A stretch of 64,000 bases of DNA from Welwitschia mirabilis (GCA_051453625.1 JBOZIK010000001.1:30392454-30456453); one strand, 5' to 3'. Shown: positions 1 to 11,289, counted from the first letter of the stretch. Numbers and translations: made by a program. Notes: generated by a model from the letters alone, not told the origin.

Positions 1-41
<41 letters not shown>
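1..41. repeat. (GA)n microsatellite
   Basis: Uninterrupted GA dinucleotide repeat at the window edge; it may continue upstream. Confidence 0.98.
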
Positions 42-43
<2 letters not shown>

Positions 44-892
44 ATCAAACTTATAGAAACTGAGATTACAAAACAAAAAATGCCTGCCATTTCAAAACTC
101 AAAAATAGTCCATGGTGACAGTTTCTTTATCATTATATTACAATTGATGAAAATATGAAATGAAACTTATAGAGCTTTAGGAGAGTCCACAGTAAGACTC
201 TATGGTCATATTGTGTGAAAAACCAGAGAGCCAATGCTAGTTGCCCAAGACAAAATGTATTAAATCTTTGAAGTAAAAATAAAAGGATACATTAGTGTAT
301 CTGGGATCCAAGAATAGACCTTAATAGTAATGACTGAATCTCTAGAGAAAAGTCTTTATAACTTGGTTAGAAATACATTCACAATAGGAAGAATGCATTT
401 AAGAATTGAAAGAACATTCGTCTCCTTGTTTATCTCATAACTTGATTAATCTACATCATCTTCAACAATTTCCTTTATTATTGATAAAATACTAGAAGTA
501 TTAGAAACTATATCTGTATTGGTATAATGCTTCTTGCATTTTCAAAAATAGATGTATCTAGATAGAAGACATATTCTCTTGTCAATGTCTTAAGAAAAAA
601 CTGTAAGTTGTGTTGTGTCTAGAAACTGAGAGTCTCTCACCTTTGTAAAATTATCTTGTAGAAGAAAATCACTGCAAGATATGCAAGGGCTAAATAAAAC
701 ACAAAGCACACTAGATTGCAACAAATAATTATTTAAATTCAGGCATTAGAGTGCTAAAAAAAGCTATGTTTCAAAGAGAAAGAAACTGGTTGAGGACCTA
801 AAACCCAAATCCTAGGTAAATGATGATGATAAAATGCAAAAGGCTTCATTTCAAATAGCAAGGCTAATTTTGAAGTATCCTTCCATATTATT
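42..892. other. AT-rich stretch with no recognised gene
   Basis: Both strands are dense in stop codons and I see no family motif. It lies inside the CACTA end if that element extends to the left window edge, which cannot be confirmed here. Confidence 0.5.
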
Positions 893-1190
893 AAATCCCT
901 TGAAAAAGAAAAGGAAACTCTAATTATCTATACTAGTAAATTAAAGAACAATAAATTCATCCTCTAGAAAATCTGATCCTAATTGCAGTAAGCATTAGAA
1001 GACAACTTGGAGGCTTAAAGCTAAGCCAAACAAGAAAAACCTAGTGGCATGTAAAGGGAGAAAGTCTAACTATAAACATTAGATTGAAGGTAGGACTTGG
1101 CACTACCCTCTTCTATTAACTACAACGATGCACATCATCTAGCTGCACTTATACGAGAGTTGAACCATCTGAGCAGGGCCTAGAAATAAT
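893..1190 (+). pseudogene. Broken coiled-coil coding remnant
   Basis: One frame reads as a charged, heptad-like protein (SLEKEKETL, then SKLKNNKF, then ALEDNLEA, then AKQEKPSGM) if several TAA/TAG codons are taken as decayed CAA/CAG. Later residues in the same area read AALIRELNHLSRA. Such coiled coils occur in accessory proteins of CACTA elements and in env-like ORFs of SIRE retroelements, so the family cannot be fixed. It lies 700 bp inside a CACTA terminus, which makes a second CACTA product the most economical guess. No start codon or intact ORF exists. Chance coding in AT-rich DNA is possible but the heptad spacing argues against it. Confidence 0.35.
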
Positions 1191-1889
1191 TCTAAAGCCA
1201 TTGAACAAATCAGAAAAGAACACAAAGTACACCTAGTGGAATTCCGAATAGCCATCAAGTGAGAAAGTTATAGAAGATTAACTGTGTTGAGATGCTATGT
1301 AATATATCTAGAGCTAAATATCCAAACATCTTGTGTCTATACGTAACAATAATACAAAGGGTAGAGGAATGAACTTTACTTAAATAAGTTACAGTGCCTA
1401 AAGCCATGTACAAAATGACCACTACTTTTTCTCCCTCTGTTCACTAAGTAAGATACTTTAACCCCATTATTACTTTTCTTTACCCTGCTTTTTTGCTTCC
1501 TTGTAGACTAATCAATGAACCCAATTGACAAGAAATATTTACGTACTCTTGCCTATGTGGTCAGAAAATTCCTGTGCACTAAAATTATTAAAAGTCAGCA
1601 ACTCTAGTGCTACCTTCCCTCATGAGTTATTGTGGGCACAGGTTTTCTAGGATCAGTGGGTTACTTAAACGAATATGTCCATGAGGCACTCATATTTTCC
1701 TTCAAACAAATAGTTATCTCCTTTCTTTCTCATCAAACTTGTAGTGACCTTGTGATTAGTATTAGGGTTTCAAGCTCTTCTGCATCATAAAAATGAAAGG
1801 CAAAACACAAAAAATGGAACGTGCGAATGATTAACAGGAATTAAGGTAAAATAGCAAAGATGAAATTTAAGTCATTTTTTTATGTTATC
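1191..1889. other. Unassigned sequence inside presumed CACTA element
   Basis: No ORF or motif recognised. It is slightly less AT-rich around 1400-1800 and could be untranslated or decayed transposon sequence. Confidence 0.4.
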
Positions 1890-1891
1890 TT

Positions 1892-2091
1892 TTAAGATGT
1901 TTATCAAAATAAATTCCTTAAAAACATTTCCCTCTTTTTTTAAAATAAATGTAGCTTTTTTAAGGCATTTATTTAAATAAATGCCTTTAAACGCATTTCC
2001 AGAAAGCTTTCAAGATGTTTGAGTAAACAAATGCCTTAAAAAGTTTCCTCATGATTCATTTAAGGTGTTTATCAAAATAAACACCTTAAAA
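1892..2091. repeat. Four subterminal hairpin repeats
   Basis: Units of about 32 bp with arms such as AAGGTGTTTAT / ATAAACACCTT. Spacing between unit starts is 68, 49 and 51 bp. The fourth unit, nearest the terminus, is an almost perfect palindrome; the first and third have one decayed arm each. Confidence 0.85.
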
Positions 2092-2096
2092 TCTCG

Positions 2097-2110
2097 CATT
2101 TCTAGTAGTG
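2097..2110 (-). repeat. CACTA terminal inverted repeat
   Basis: Minus-strand CACTACTAGAAATG, matching the canonical plant CACTA end. Its partner is not in the window. Confidence 0.85.
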
Positions 2111-2564
2111 GTTTTTTGAATTGAAGTTTATTTCTCTATGTCACAAGGTTTTTGTTTTAAATTTTCTATTAAATTTTTAGGTTTTTAATTCCATCGTCTC
2201 CCTTTGTCGTCCAGACGACTAGGTAGACGACTGTCTAATTTCTAGATCTTTTCTATTAGAAAATCAGTTTTTCATTTTTGTTTTCTACTTTTCATTTTCT
2301 TGTGATTTTTGTGTTTCTGTCATTTAAGTTATTATCTAGATGATGAAAGAGACAACACTTTTATAGATTTAAAACTTAGTATAAATGATTAAGTCTGGAT
2401 AAAAAAAAAAAAAAACACTAGAGAGAACAACTGTTGATTGCTAAAAACATCAGAAAAGGTTTGATAAATCTTAAAATATAAATAGGTTAAAATAGTGAAG
2501 ATACACAAGATTTTGAATTTCCTACAATTTTTATTTTATTTCTGCAGAGTCTGATTTTACTATC
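2111..2564 (+). other. Athila unit 1 leader
   Basis: Untranslated leader equivalent to 14380-14796 of unit 2. It holds one of the best copies of a palindromic GTCGTCCAGACGAC motif (2206-2219) and a second half-copy at 2224-2233. Confidence 0.7.
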
Positions 2565-3481
2565 ATGTCAACCTCAGAACAAGATCGTAAATAATCTATC
2601 TCTCCAAATCCACCCCCTGTCATTATAACCCTTACTTCTACTTCTTCTCAACCCAATACTCATGTTACCTTGAGAGATCTTATAGCAAATAAAAAACATT
2701 AAATCCAAGCTCTTTTCAACTTATCTCATGGTAATGATGTAAAAATTTAAAACTTGAATGCTTATCCTACCTTTAGTGGAGAACTTGATGAAGATCCTTT
2801 ATGACACATCGTCGACATTGAATAACTTGTCCTTATTTTTAGAAACGATAAGAAATGAATAAGTGATAAAACCTACATGGTTATCTTTCCCATTACCTTA
2901 AGAGATAAAGCAAAACTTTGGCTTATAACTATTCCTTATAAAGGCCTCAAATATTGGAGTCAAGTTTAAGAATCCTTCATAAAGGGATTCATGAGTGAAA
3001 CCATCATCTAGAAATGTAAGAAAGAAGTCACAAACTTCTAACAGTTACCTAACGAAGACTATGCCATTGCCTATGAGCACTTCTTTATTGCTTTACATTC
3101 AAACCCCATATATGCCTTTTTAGAAGTAGAGTTAGTTAACTATTTTTACAGTGGATTGAACAATCATACCAAGAAACACATAGATTTTTCTTATGGAGGC
3201 AATCTATAAAACCAAACTCTAAAAGATTCTTGAAAGGTATTGGAAGATTTAGTGGAAGTAAGTCAAACTTGGCCTAAACCCTTACTTAGATAAAATCAAA
3301 CAGTAGGCCAAATTATTAAGAACATAAAAGAAGTTAAACATAAGAAGAATAAAACCAAAATAGAAAATGAACCAACTAGCATCATTAAGGATTTCACTTC
3401 TACCTTAGAGAAACACACATAGATGATTCTTGATGCTAAAGTGACAATCAAGAAGAGTGAATTTTTTGTTCCAACATGTGA

Positions 3482-3523
3482 NNNNNNNNNNNNNNNNNNN
3501 NNNNNNNNNNNNNNNNNNNNNNN
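3482..3523. other. Sized assembly gap (42 N) over gag zinc knuckle
   Basis: The homologous stretch of unit 2 (after its matching CATGCGA) is also 42 bases long, so this gap is correctly sized and hides most of the CCHC motif. Confidence 0.9.
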
Positions 3524-3751
3524 ACTTCCTACCTACAAAGAGAAAATCTATGAGGAAGTTTGTGCCTTTAACCCAAGACCTTTCAAATACATTCAAAACC
3601 AGAACCAAAGACAAGTCCAAAATCACAACTTTCAACATAGGATGAGTGAGAAACCAAACCCTACAAATCTTTAAACTCATCATCCTGAGTTTCAACCTTT
3701 CAGAAATAGATTTAAGCAGTTAAACTTTCAATCCAATAACCCAAACAACTT

Positions 3752-3851
3752 NNNNNNNNNNNNNNNNNNNNNNNNNNNNNNNNNNNNNNNNNNNNNNNNN
3801 NNNNNNNNNNNNNNNNNNNNNNNNNNNNNNNNNNNNNNNNNNNNNNNNNNN
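3752..3851. other. Default-size assembly gap (100 N), flanks repeated
   Basis: The left flank at about 3700-3751 and the right flank at about 3890-3962 both contain the same gag-tail segment, which is single-copy in unit 2 (15930-15985). The duplication is probably an unmerged contig overlap. Confidence 0.85.
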
Positions 3852-4378
3852 AATTAAGCAATTAAATTTGAGATATTTTCAAACATTTCATCTTAATTTT
3901 TAGCCTTTCAAAAATATATTTGAACATCCAAACTTTTAACCTAACCATCCAAATAACTTGGCAAGCCCTTCTAACTCCCAAAAACATAGTGATCCTCTTA
4001 GGAATTCCATTGAGGAGTTGAAAAAAACTCAAGAAAAGACAAATGCAAACATTAAAAATATTGTAAGTATCTTACAACAAACTATGCTTGCCAATCAAAG
4101 ACCATAAGGGACCCTTTTCATTCAACCTTTACTGAACTCTAACACAGTGTAAAAAGATTATAAAGTAATAACTAGAAGTGGAAATGAGACAACGCCCTCT
4201 ACCCATGAGGCTTTAACTTCCCAAAATGATAAAAATGATAAGGAAGAGGACATAGAAATCTTAGAAAACCATTCTTTACCTTCTTCACTTAGCAACAAAA
4301 AAAAAAGATCCATTACAAAAGAAACCTACTACCCCATGGCTTGATAGGCTTAACACAAATCCCATCTTTGATGATCAT

Positions 4379-5100
4379 TTGAAAGCCTTAATGCAAAATG
4401 TAAGAATAAACTTGCCTTTTTGGAAACTTTTACAAGAAAATCCAAGATACTCCAAGCTATGCAAAGACTTAATAAGAAGAAAACAAAAACAAACCATCCC
4501 TTGTAAGCTCTTTCTAGCTCAATTTGTTAGCAACTTGGTATACCAAAAATATTTAAAGTTTAAAGATCTAGGGGTGGTAACCATAAGTGTCACTTTAGAA
4601 GGAAACCATAAAATTTAGAAAGCTTTGATTGACATAAGAGCTAGTATCAACATTATGCGTTTGACATTTGTTAACATCTTAATTTGAAAGAAAGAGTAGA
4701 GCCTATATGCATTGTCTTGGAGTTAGCCGATACATTCGTGAAGAAACCATTAGGTATGATCAAGGACTTGGTCATTTAGATTGAGAAAGCTTTCTATCCC
4801 ATTGATGTAGTTATTTTAGAAGTTGAGCACCATGGTGTATATCCCCTACTTCTAGATAAATCTTTCTGTGCAATATCACATTGCATAATATATATAAGCA
4901 CGAGATTGATGAAGTACCATTTTGGGAATAAATAGTTTTCAATAAGTGTATTTGATGTAGTCAAGAAAGATTTAGGCAATGATTTGAATGTGGAGGAAGA
5001 AATAAAATCAACCCTGTTTTTACAACACCATCTACTTGAGGAAAGATGGTTCATGTTTCCTGAGCTAACCTTGTTTGATAATAAATCGAAAGTAAACTAC
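4379..5100 (+). pseudogene. Athila aspartic protease (unit 1), decayed
   Basis: Retroviral-type pepsin fold that would cut the gag-pol polyprotein. The stretch NLVYQKYLKFKDL then VTISVTLEGN leads to the active-site region, which reads LIDIRASIN at 4625-4651. The family motif is D-[TIL]-G-A-S, so the essential Gly has become Arg by a G-to-A change (GGA to AGA). The downstream flap and second half persist only as frameshifted pieces up to about 5100. Unit 2 carries a different change at the same Gly. The first open piece, 4379-4618, covers the gag-protease linker. Confidence 0.8.
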
Positions 5101-5112
5101 CTTTATATGACT

Positions 5113-5330
5113 NNNNNNNNNNNNNNNNNNNNNNNNNNNNNNNNNNNNNNNNNNNNNNNNNNNNNNNNNNNNNNNNNNNNNNNNNNNNNNNNNNNNNNNN
5201 NNNNNNNNNNNNNNNNNNNNNNNNNNNNNNNNNNNNNNNNNNNNNNNNNNNNNNNNNNNNNNNNNNNNNNNNNNNNNNNNNNNNNNNNNNNNNNNNNNNN
5301 NNNNNNNNNNNNNNNNNNNNNNNNNNNNNN
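5113..5330. other. Assembly gap (218 N) between protease and RT
   Basis: The equivalent interval in unit 2 (about 17107-17353) is about 245 bases of stop-rich spacer, so the gap size is plausible and little coding sequence is hidden. Confidence 0.85.
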
Positions 5331-5439
5331 AGATAGTGGACTGAAGTACATTTTTCAGAATAAAGATCTAAATAAACCATTGATTATCAAAAAAATCTTT
5401 TACCTTAACAAGAATCCAATCTCTTCTCCCTTTTAGAAT

Positions 5440-6730
5440 TAAAGGTTCATGCATTTGCTTGGTCCCATAATGATCTGTCAGCCATATCCACTTCTATTGT
5501 ACAACATAAAATCTACCTTAAAGAAAATGCTAAACCTGTGAGGTAACCCCAACATAGACTCAATCTAGCCCTAAAGTAAATTGTAAAAGANNNNNNNNNN
5601 NNNNNNNNNNNNNNNNNNNNNNNNNNNNNNNNNNNNNNNNNNNNNNNNNNNNNNNNNNNNNNNNNNNNNNNNNNNNNNNNNNNNNNNNNNNNNNNNNNNN
5701 NNNNNNNNNNNNNNNNNNNNNNNNNNNNNNNNNNNNNNNNNNNNNNNNNNNNNNNNNNNNNNNNNNNNNNNNNNNNNNNNNNNNNNNNNNNNNNNNNNNN
5801 NNNNNNNNNNNNNNNNNNNNNNNNNNNNNNNNNNNNNNNNNNNNNNNNNNNNNNNNNNNNNNNNNNNNNNNNNNNNNNNNNNNNNNNNNNNNNNNNNNNN
5901 NNNNNNNNNNNNNNNNNNNNNNNNNNNNNNNNNNNNNNNNNNNNNNNNNNNNNNNNNNNNNNNNNNNNNNNNNNNNNNNNNNNNNNNNNNNNNNNNNNNN
6001 NNNNNNNNNNNNNNNNNNNNNNNNNNNNNNNNNNNNNNNNNNNNNNNNNNNNNNNNNNNNNNNNNNNNNNNNNNNNNNNNNNNNNNNNNNNNNNNNNNNN
6101 NNNNNNNNNNNNNNNNNNNNNNNNNNNNNNNNNNNNNNNNNNNNNNNNNNNNNACTATATTTTGCCTTTTCTCAATCAAATTCTTGAAAGGATTCAGTGT
6201 CATGCTTTTTACTATTTCCTTGATGTTTATAATGGTTACAATCAGGTTTGCATTATCACTAAGGACTAAGATAAGACTACTTTCACTTCTTCTTTTGGTA
6301 ACTTTTCCTTTAGAAGCATGCCTTTCATACTTTTTAATGCTCCTGTTACTTTTTAGCATGCTATGATGGGTATCTTTTTTGATATGCTTGAGCATTCCAT
6401 TAATATTTTCATGGACGAATCATCTATCTACACTGAAACTTTTGAACATCTCTACTTAAGTTGGGAAAAGAGTCATTTTCTTATAGAGAATGGCATTGTT
6501 TTAGGTCATCATATTTCTCAGGAGGGGATTAAGATGGATGCTTCTAAAGTTGGTATTATTAAAAATCTTAGTCCTCTACAAATGTTAAACAAGTTTGATC
6601 TTTTCTTGGTCATTGTGGTTTTTACCATTATTTCATTCATTATTATGCTTCTATTTATAAATCCTTTCACTTGTTACTAGAGAAAGATGTCAAATTCAAA
6701 TGGAATGCATCTTGTTAACTTCTTTTTGAT
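5440..6730 (+). pseudogene. Athila reverse transcriptase (unit 1), gapped and decayed
   Basis: RNA-dependent DNA polymerase that copies element RNA. Visible before the gap (5591-6153): the approach region with KLKENAKP-like residues. After it: FYYFLDVYNGYNQV, matching the family motif YCFLDGYSGYNQI; then CIITKD, KTTFTSSFGNFSF, then MPF and FNAPVTF.HAMMGIF, then FMDESSIYTETF. The catalytic box is F-M-D-D in the family; here the second Asp reads as Glu (6413-6421). The thumb/connection reads SHFLIENGIVLGHHISQEGI, which is typical of Athila. Stops at former Gln codons and several frameshifts break the frame. Confidence 0.88.
5591..6153. other. Assembly gap (563 N) inside RT
   Basis: It hides the RT fingers region. 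Unit 2 has only about 80 bases here because it carries its own deletion, so the true content of this gap is unknown. Confidence 0.85.
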
Positions 6731-6739
6731 AGGCTTAAA

Positions 6740-7290
6740 TGTAGATTATCGTATTCTTCTATAGTAATGGGATGGGTACTTGACTTTGAGCTTATATGTG
6801 ATTCTGGTAACTTTAATGTGGATGGGATTCTTTGCCAAAAGTATGAGAATGATTTTGAAGTCATATCTTATCATAGAAAATTATTTTCTATAGCTCAGAT
6901 GAATTACACCACTATAAAAAAAGAGATGCCTAACATTATCTTTTACCTTAATTCTCTTAAACACTATTTTTAGGCTTTCACATGAACTTTTATACCAACC
7001 ATGCTGTCATTCGTTACCTCATGACAAAGAAAGATTCTAGTATCCGTTTGATTAGATGGATCCTTCTTATGCAAGAGTTCAATTTGACCATCATAGATAA
7101 AGCAGGGAAACACAATTATATAGCTGATCATTTGTCTCGACTTCATTCTCCTCCATATGACATTCTCATTGATGATTCTTTTCTCAATGAGCAGCTTTTT
7201 GCTATTTCTTCTTCTCATCCTCCTTCATGGTATGCCAACATTGTGAACTATTTTGTAACCATGAAAACACCACAACATTGGACCTATTAC
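6740..7290 (+). pseudogene. Athila RNase H (unit 1), decayed
   Basis: RNase H would degrade the RNA strand of the RNA-DNA hybrid. The residues LDFELICDSGNFNVDGIL (6777-6830) match the first Asp strand, FELMCDASNFAVGAVL in relatives, followed by VISYHRKLFSIAQMNYTT and the KKEM helix. A frame change at 6970 leads to NFYTNHAVIRYLMTKKDS (the TDHAAL strand, here Asp to Asn), then LIRWILLMQEF and ADHLSRL. The end, with WYANIVNYF, is the usual Athila linker to integrase. The second catalytic Asp in TDH is lost, so the enzyme would be dead. Confidence 0.88.
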
Positions 7291-7319
7291 TAATGTAAAT
7301 ATTTTCTCCATTATATAAG

Positions 7320-8393
7320 TGACTATGTGTGAATCAATCCACATTTGTACCATAGGTGCAAAGACCAAATTATGAGACAATGTGTGCCCGATTGGGAAAT
7401 ACCTCAGATTCTTCATCTTTGTTATAGTGGTGTTTGTGGAGGACATTTTAGTGGAAATAAAAATGCCATGAAAATCCTTCATTCTGACTTTTACTGCCCT
7501 TCTCTTCCTCGTGATTCATTTGATTTTGTTAAAAGGTATGATCCTTATCAGTGTTTTGGTAGCCTTATTTGTTCACACGAAATACTCCTTAGATCTATTC
7601 TTGAGTGTGAGCCTTTTAATTTTTGGAGTATTGATTTCATGGGCCCTATTCACCCACTTTCTTTTAATAAAAATTATATTTTAATGGCTTTTGATTACGT
7701 AACTAAATGAATTAAAGCCATACCTATTTCTCTAAATGATTCCCGAATTGTCTATTACCTACTTAGATATCATATCTTTCAGAAATTTGTTTTTTTGATA
7801 GTTATCATTAGTGATCAGAGTACTTATTTCATTAATTCACTTTTTAAGAAACCTCTTTTATCTATTGGTATTAAACATAGACTAGCTTGTGCTTATCATT
7901 CTTAGATGAATGGACAAGCTAAAAATGCTAACAAAGAAATAAAGAAAATGCTTCAAAAACTTGTCTTTGTTAATAAAATATCTTGGGCTTATAATCTTAA
8001 TGACTTACTTTGAGCCTACCGTACTACTTGATATACTTCTCTTGGTTTCTCACCTTATGAACTTGTTTATGATAAAGTTTTTGTCATACTAGTTGATGCG
8101 TATTACAATTCTTATCATACATCTCATTAACTAAACCTTATAGATTATGATAAAAATCTTAAGTATAGGTTAGCTCAATTAGATCATCTTAATGAAAAAA
8201 GAACTAGTGTCATACATGCTCATTAATTTATAAAACCCTAGCAAATTTTAAACATAATAAAAGGATTTTTCATAAAAAGTTTAAAATTGGTCAACTTATC
8301 TTATTGTATAACACTAGAGTTCACCTTTTGAATAACAAGTTGACCTCTAAATGGTTAGATCCTTATCTTGTACAAAAAGTGCATTTTAATGTC
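7320..8393 (+). pseudogene. Athila integrase (unit 1), decayed
   Basis: Integrase would insert the cDNA into chromosomal DNA. The N-terminal zinc-binding region reads HLCYSGVCGGHFSGNKNAMK then FYCPSLPRDSFDFVKRYDPY; the second CxxC is partly lost. The catalytic core shows the first Asp in FWSIDFMGPIHP (7620-7655), the second Asp in VIISDQSTYF (about 7803-7832) and the Glu in NANKEIKKML (about 7927-7956). The tail shows SLGFSPYELVYDK and KRTSVIHAH. Several stops replace Trp and Gln. A 532-N gap follows at 8394, but unit 2 is contiguous across the equivalent point, so little C-terminal sequence is probably missing. Confidence 0.9.
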
Positions 8394-8925
8394 NNNNNNN
8401 NNNNNNNNNNNNNNNNNNNNNNNNNNNNNNNNNNNNNNNNNNNNNNNNNNNNNNNNNNNNNNNNNNNNNNNNNNNNNNNNNNNNNNNNNNNNNNNNNNNN
8501 NNNNNNNNNNNNNNNNNNNNNNNNNNNNNNNNNNNNNNNNNNNNNNNNNNNNNNNNNNNNNNNNNNNNNNNNNNNNNNNNNNNNNNNNNNNNNNNNNNNN
8601 NNNNNNNNNNNNNNNNNNNNNNNNNNNNNNNNNNNNNNNNNNNNNNNNNNNNNNNNNNNNNNNNNNNNNNNNNNNNNNNNNNNNNNNNNNNNNNNNNNNN
8701 NNNNNNNNNNNNNNNNNNNNNNNNNNNNNNNNNNNNNNNNNNNNNNNNNNNNNNNNNNNNNNNNNNNNNNNNNNNNNNNNNNNNNNNNNNNNNNNNNNNN
8801 NNNNNNNNNNNNNNNNNNNNNNNNNNNNNNNNNNNNNNNNNNNNNNNNNNNNNNNNNNNNNNNNNNNNNNNNNNNNNNNNNNNNNNNNNNNNNNNNNNNN
8901 NNNNNNNNNNNNNNNNNNNNNNNNN
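8394..8925. other. Assembly gap (532 N), probably empty
   Basis: The left flank ends in GCATTTTAATGTC and the right flank restarts with ATTTTAATAGCTCAATT. Unit 2 reads straight through this point at about 19945-19965, so the gap may represent a false expansion or an insertion private to unit 1. Confidence 0.75.
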
Positions 8926-9069
8926 AAATTTTAATAGCTCAATTAAAATTTTAGATTTGAAAAATAAAGAGATTCAGAAGATTAATGGGTAATGGTTGAA
9001 ATTATATGAGGGATCTTTAGATGCAACTATAAACATGATAGAAGCACTTGTTATGGAGGTTTCCCTCAG

Positions 9070-11280
9070 TAAGGAGGACTTCCTTTCTATCATTGTTTAA
9101 GTTCTTTTTTAGCCTACTCCTTTGGTTAAATATTATGATATTACATGATCATCTTTCAAATTTGACTTGTGTATTACTTGATGAAGTATCATGATTAGTT
9201 TTATACTTAGTCATTTATAGGTGGTAAGATTGGATTCACTCAATCTTGAAAAATTCCCATGTTTATGAACATTATTTAAAGGAAGATGCCTTAGTTTCTT
9301 GTGTTTTTTCCAATGGTGTTTAAATCTTATATTATTTGGGAGTGTTCTTTTCTATCTTTTATCTTGCTTATTGACCTTTGTCTTTTTTTGAGTGTGTGAT
9401 CATGTGAGAATTTTATTCAAAAAAAGAAAAAAATAAAAAAAAAGAGTGTAATAAAGACCATGATATTTTTGATTTGTACTATCTCAAAAACATGGTTAAC
9501 ATTATGTCCTACCACAAGTACACTGGGGCAAATATTTTCAAGAGGAGCCTTTGGTAGTATAATATGATAGCTGTGGTAACTGGCCATGCTTCACGGGTCC
9601 TTACTTCTCTGATGGTGATTCCACTCCTCTCATTATGATAAAAGAAATAAACACTTTGAGGTTAGAGATCAGTGATGTTCCTAGTGTCATCAGAGGTATT
9701 GTTTATTTCCTAGACTCTTAGTATTCCCACTTGATCATTTCACTTTTAGAAATTCTAGTGAGTTTGTGGAATGAAGGAGATGAGTTCATTTCTAAGTAAC
9801 TTTTAGTTTTGAAATTCATTATTCTACATAGTTGAAGCTTTGGATATCGTCATAACCATTGCCTTTTCAAATGAACTTTATAGAGTTAATACATTTTGTC
9901 ATGCATATTTACTTAGATTATGTTATGATGTTTTCCTTAGGATTTTGCTAGGTTAGTACTTAGGATAGGTAAACAATCTTCTTCTTATTCCTTGTATCCA
10001 TTTTCACTCTAGTTTTCTTTGGTTTTTGAGTCTACTGTTTTAAAGTTATTTTTACATGTTCTTATTTATTTTTAGAACCTTAATTATTTAGTAGTTTTCT
10101 TACTATTCAATCCTCATAAAACATTTTTTTTAGAAATGCCTTTTTATAATGAATTATTTCAAAGTCCATCTTTTCATAATCTTTATGAGTTCTCTTGTTG
10201 GTTATTGAGTTCTATGTTTCTCATGCTTTCATTTTTCTATATGGGCACATTCTTTCAGTCTTTATTACAGGTCTTCAACCTAGATATTATGTTTTCTTTA
10301 GCCATAGTTTTTTTTTCTTTTATGTATTTCTATCCCTTTTTCTTGGTTTTCCTAGTTTTTTATGTTTTCTGTGTGATTTTTGGGATTCTATCTTTTTCCT
10401 TTTTAGAACTGTCATTTCAACGATCCTATCTAAGGCTAACTTTCATGGATGATGTTTCTTTTTAAAAAAATCTTTTTGGTATTTCATCATCCACATTGTT
10501 GTCTAGATGACAGGTGATAAATGATAGCCTAATTTTTTTCTATCAGTCATCCTAGGGCTATCGTCTGAATAATGCAATCGGACGACAGTGCATTAAAACT
10601 ACGTTCCAAACTATTTTTCCTCATTTTCACTTATTTTCTCATTGTTTTCCTTTATTTTTCTAAGAGACGATGACCTCTCTATCTAGTACTCGCTGTTCAG
10701 GACTTGTCCTACCTGATTTCATTGCCAAATTCACAATATTTCTATAAATTTGAAAAAATAAGGTATGTTTTTCTTTCCTCATAGTTTTTTACTTTTTTCC
10801 CCTTTTTTAGGCTTTCGACATTTAGTTTTGATATATTGTTTAGTTTTTTATGCTCTTCATTTTGAAACTTACATATTTGAATTTCACTATGTATTCTTTG
10901 AGTTATGATCACTTTTATGTATTATGAGGTATTTTCATATTTTTACCTTTAGCACTTGTTTTCTTGCACATCATAATTTGAATTGTAGTGGGTCTTTAGG
11001 CAAAATTGATTAGTGTGATGTGCTCTATGATTTACTAGCTTAGATTTTTTATTTGAATACTTCAATTTTTTACTTCTTATAGGACCCACTACATACACAG
11101 TTTTCAGACTTTTTCCATTTTTCTCTCATGATTAGGTAATTTGGGATGCATTGCATCTTTTAGAGTAGGGGTCGGGACATATTTTCAGTATTTTTGATAA
11201 ATTTTCATCAATTTTAGGGGTCGTTATTGTGCATCCATGCGATGTTTTCAACTTGTTTATTTATTTTTATATGACGCATT
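9070..11280 (+). other. Pol-to-env spacer of Athila unit 1
   Basis: About 2.2 kb with no recognised domain. It includes an A-rich tract at 9417-9444 and a T-rich segment around 10100-10470. It also has three copies of the palindromic CGTC motif at 10499-10511, 10561-10568 and 10579-10586. Long non-coding spacers between pol and the env-like ORF are usual in Athila elements. A hydrophobic ORF at 10136-10465 is probably a by-product of T-richness. Confidence 0.7.
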
Positions 11281-11289
11281 TATGTTTGC

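Larger units (their letters stand above)
1890..2110 (-). mobile_element. Terminus of a CACTA (En/Spm) DNA transposon
   Basis: Read on the minus strand, the outermost 13 bases at 2110 are CACTACTAGAAAT, the classic CACTA terminal inverted repeat. Immediately inside are four imperfect palindromic units at 1892-1923, 1960-1990, 2009-2042 and 2060-2091. Each has the form TTAAGG.GTTTAT followed by its complement. Subterminal repeats in both orientations bind the TNPA-type protein in this superfamily. The element extends left out of the window, so the other end and the 3-bp target duplication cannot be checked. To its right is the leader of the first Athila unit, so the CACTA probably inserted into that unit and removed or displaced its 5' LTR and primer site. 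Confidence 0.85.
2565..4150 (+). pseudogene. gag: Athila gag (unit 1), decayed
   Basis: The capsid/nucleocapsid protein would package element RNA in cytoplasmic particles. The chosen ATG at 2565 aligns with the ATG at 14797 of unit 2. One frame runs from there to about 3480 with roughly 15 internal stops. Recognisable gag core segments include AYPTFSGELDEDPL, then RDKAKLWL and then FMSET, which match the Athila/retrotransposon_gag core. The CCHC zinc knuckle falls in a 42-base gap (3482-3523); only its first Cys codon is visible. A 100-N gap at 3752-3851 has near-identical sequence on both sides, so the nucleocapsid tail appears twice. Family identity is secure from comparison with unit 2; no product can be made. 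Confidence 0.85.

Noticed and set aside
5051-5436. Long ORFs across N runs at 5.1-5.4, 5.6-6.4, 8.3-8.95 and 38.8-39.7 kb
   Set aside because: They are open only because N codons are not stops; there is no real coding evidence on those frames.
10136-10465. Hydrophobic 109-codon ORF that could be a multi-pass membrane protein
   Set aside because: It lies in a T-rich spacer; Phe/Leu/Ser runs follow from poly-T composition, a second frame is equally open (10195-10452), and no motif or homologue is apparent in unit 2.
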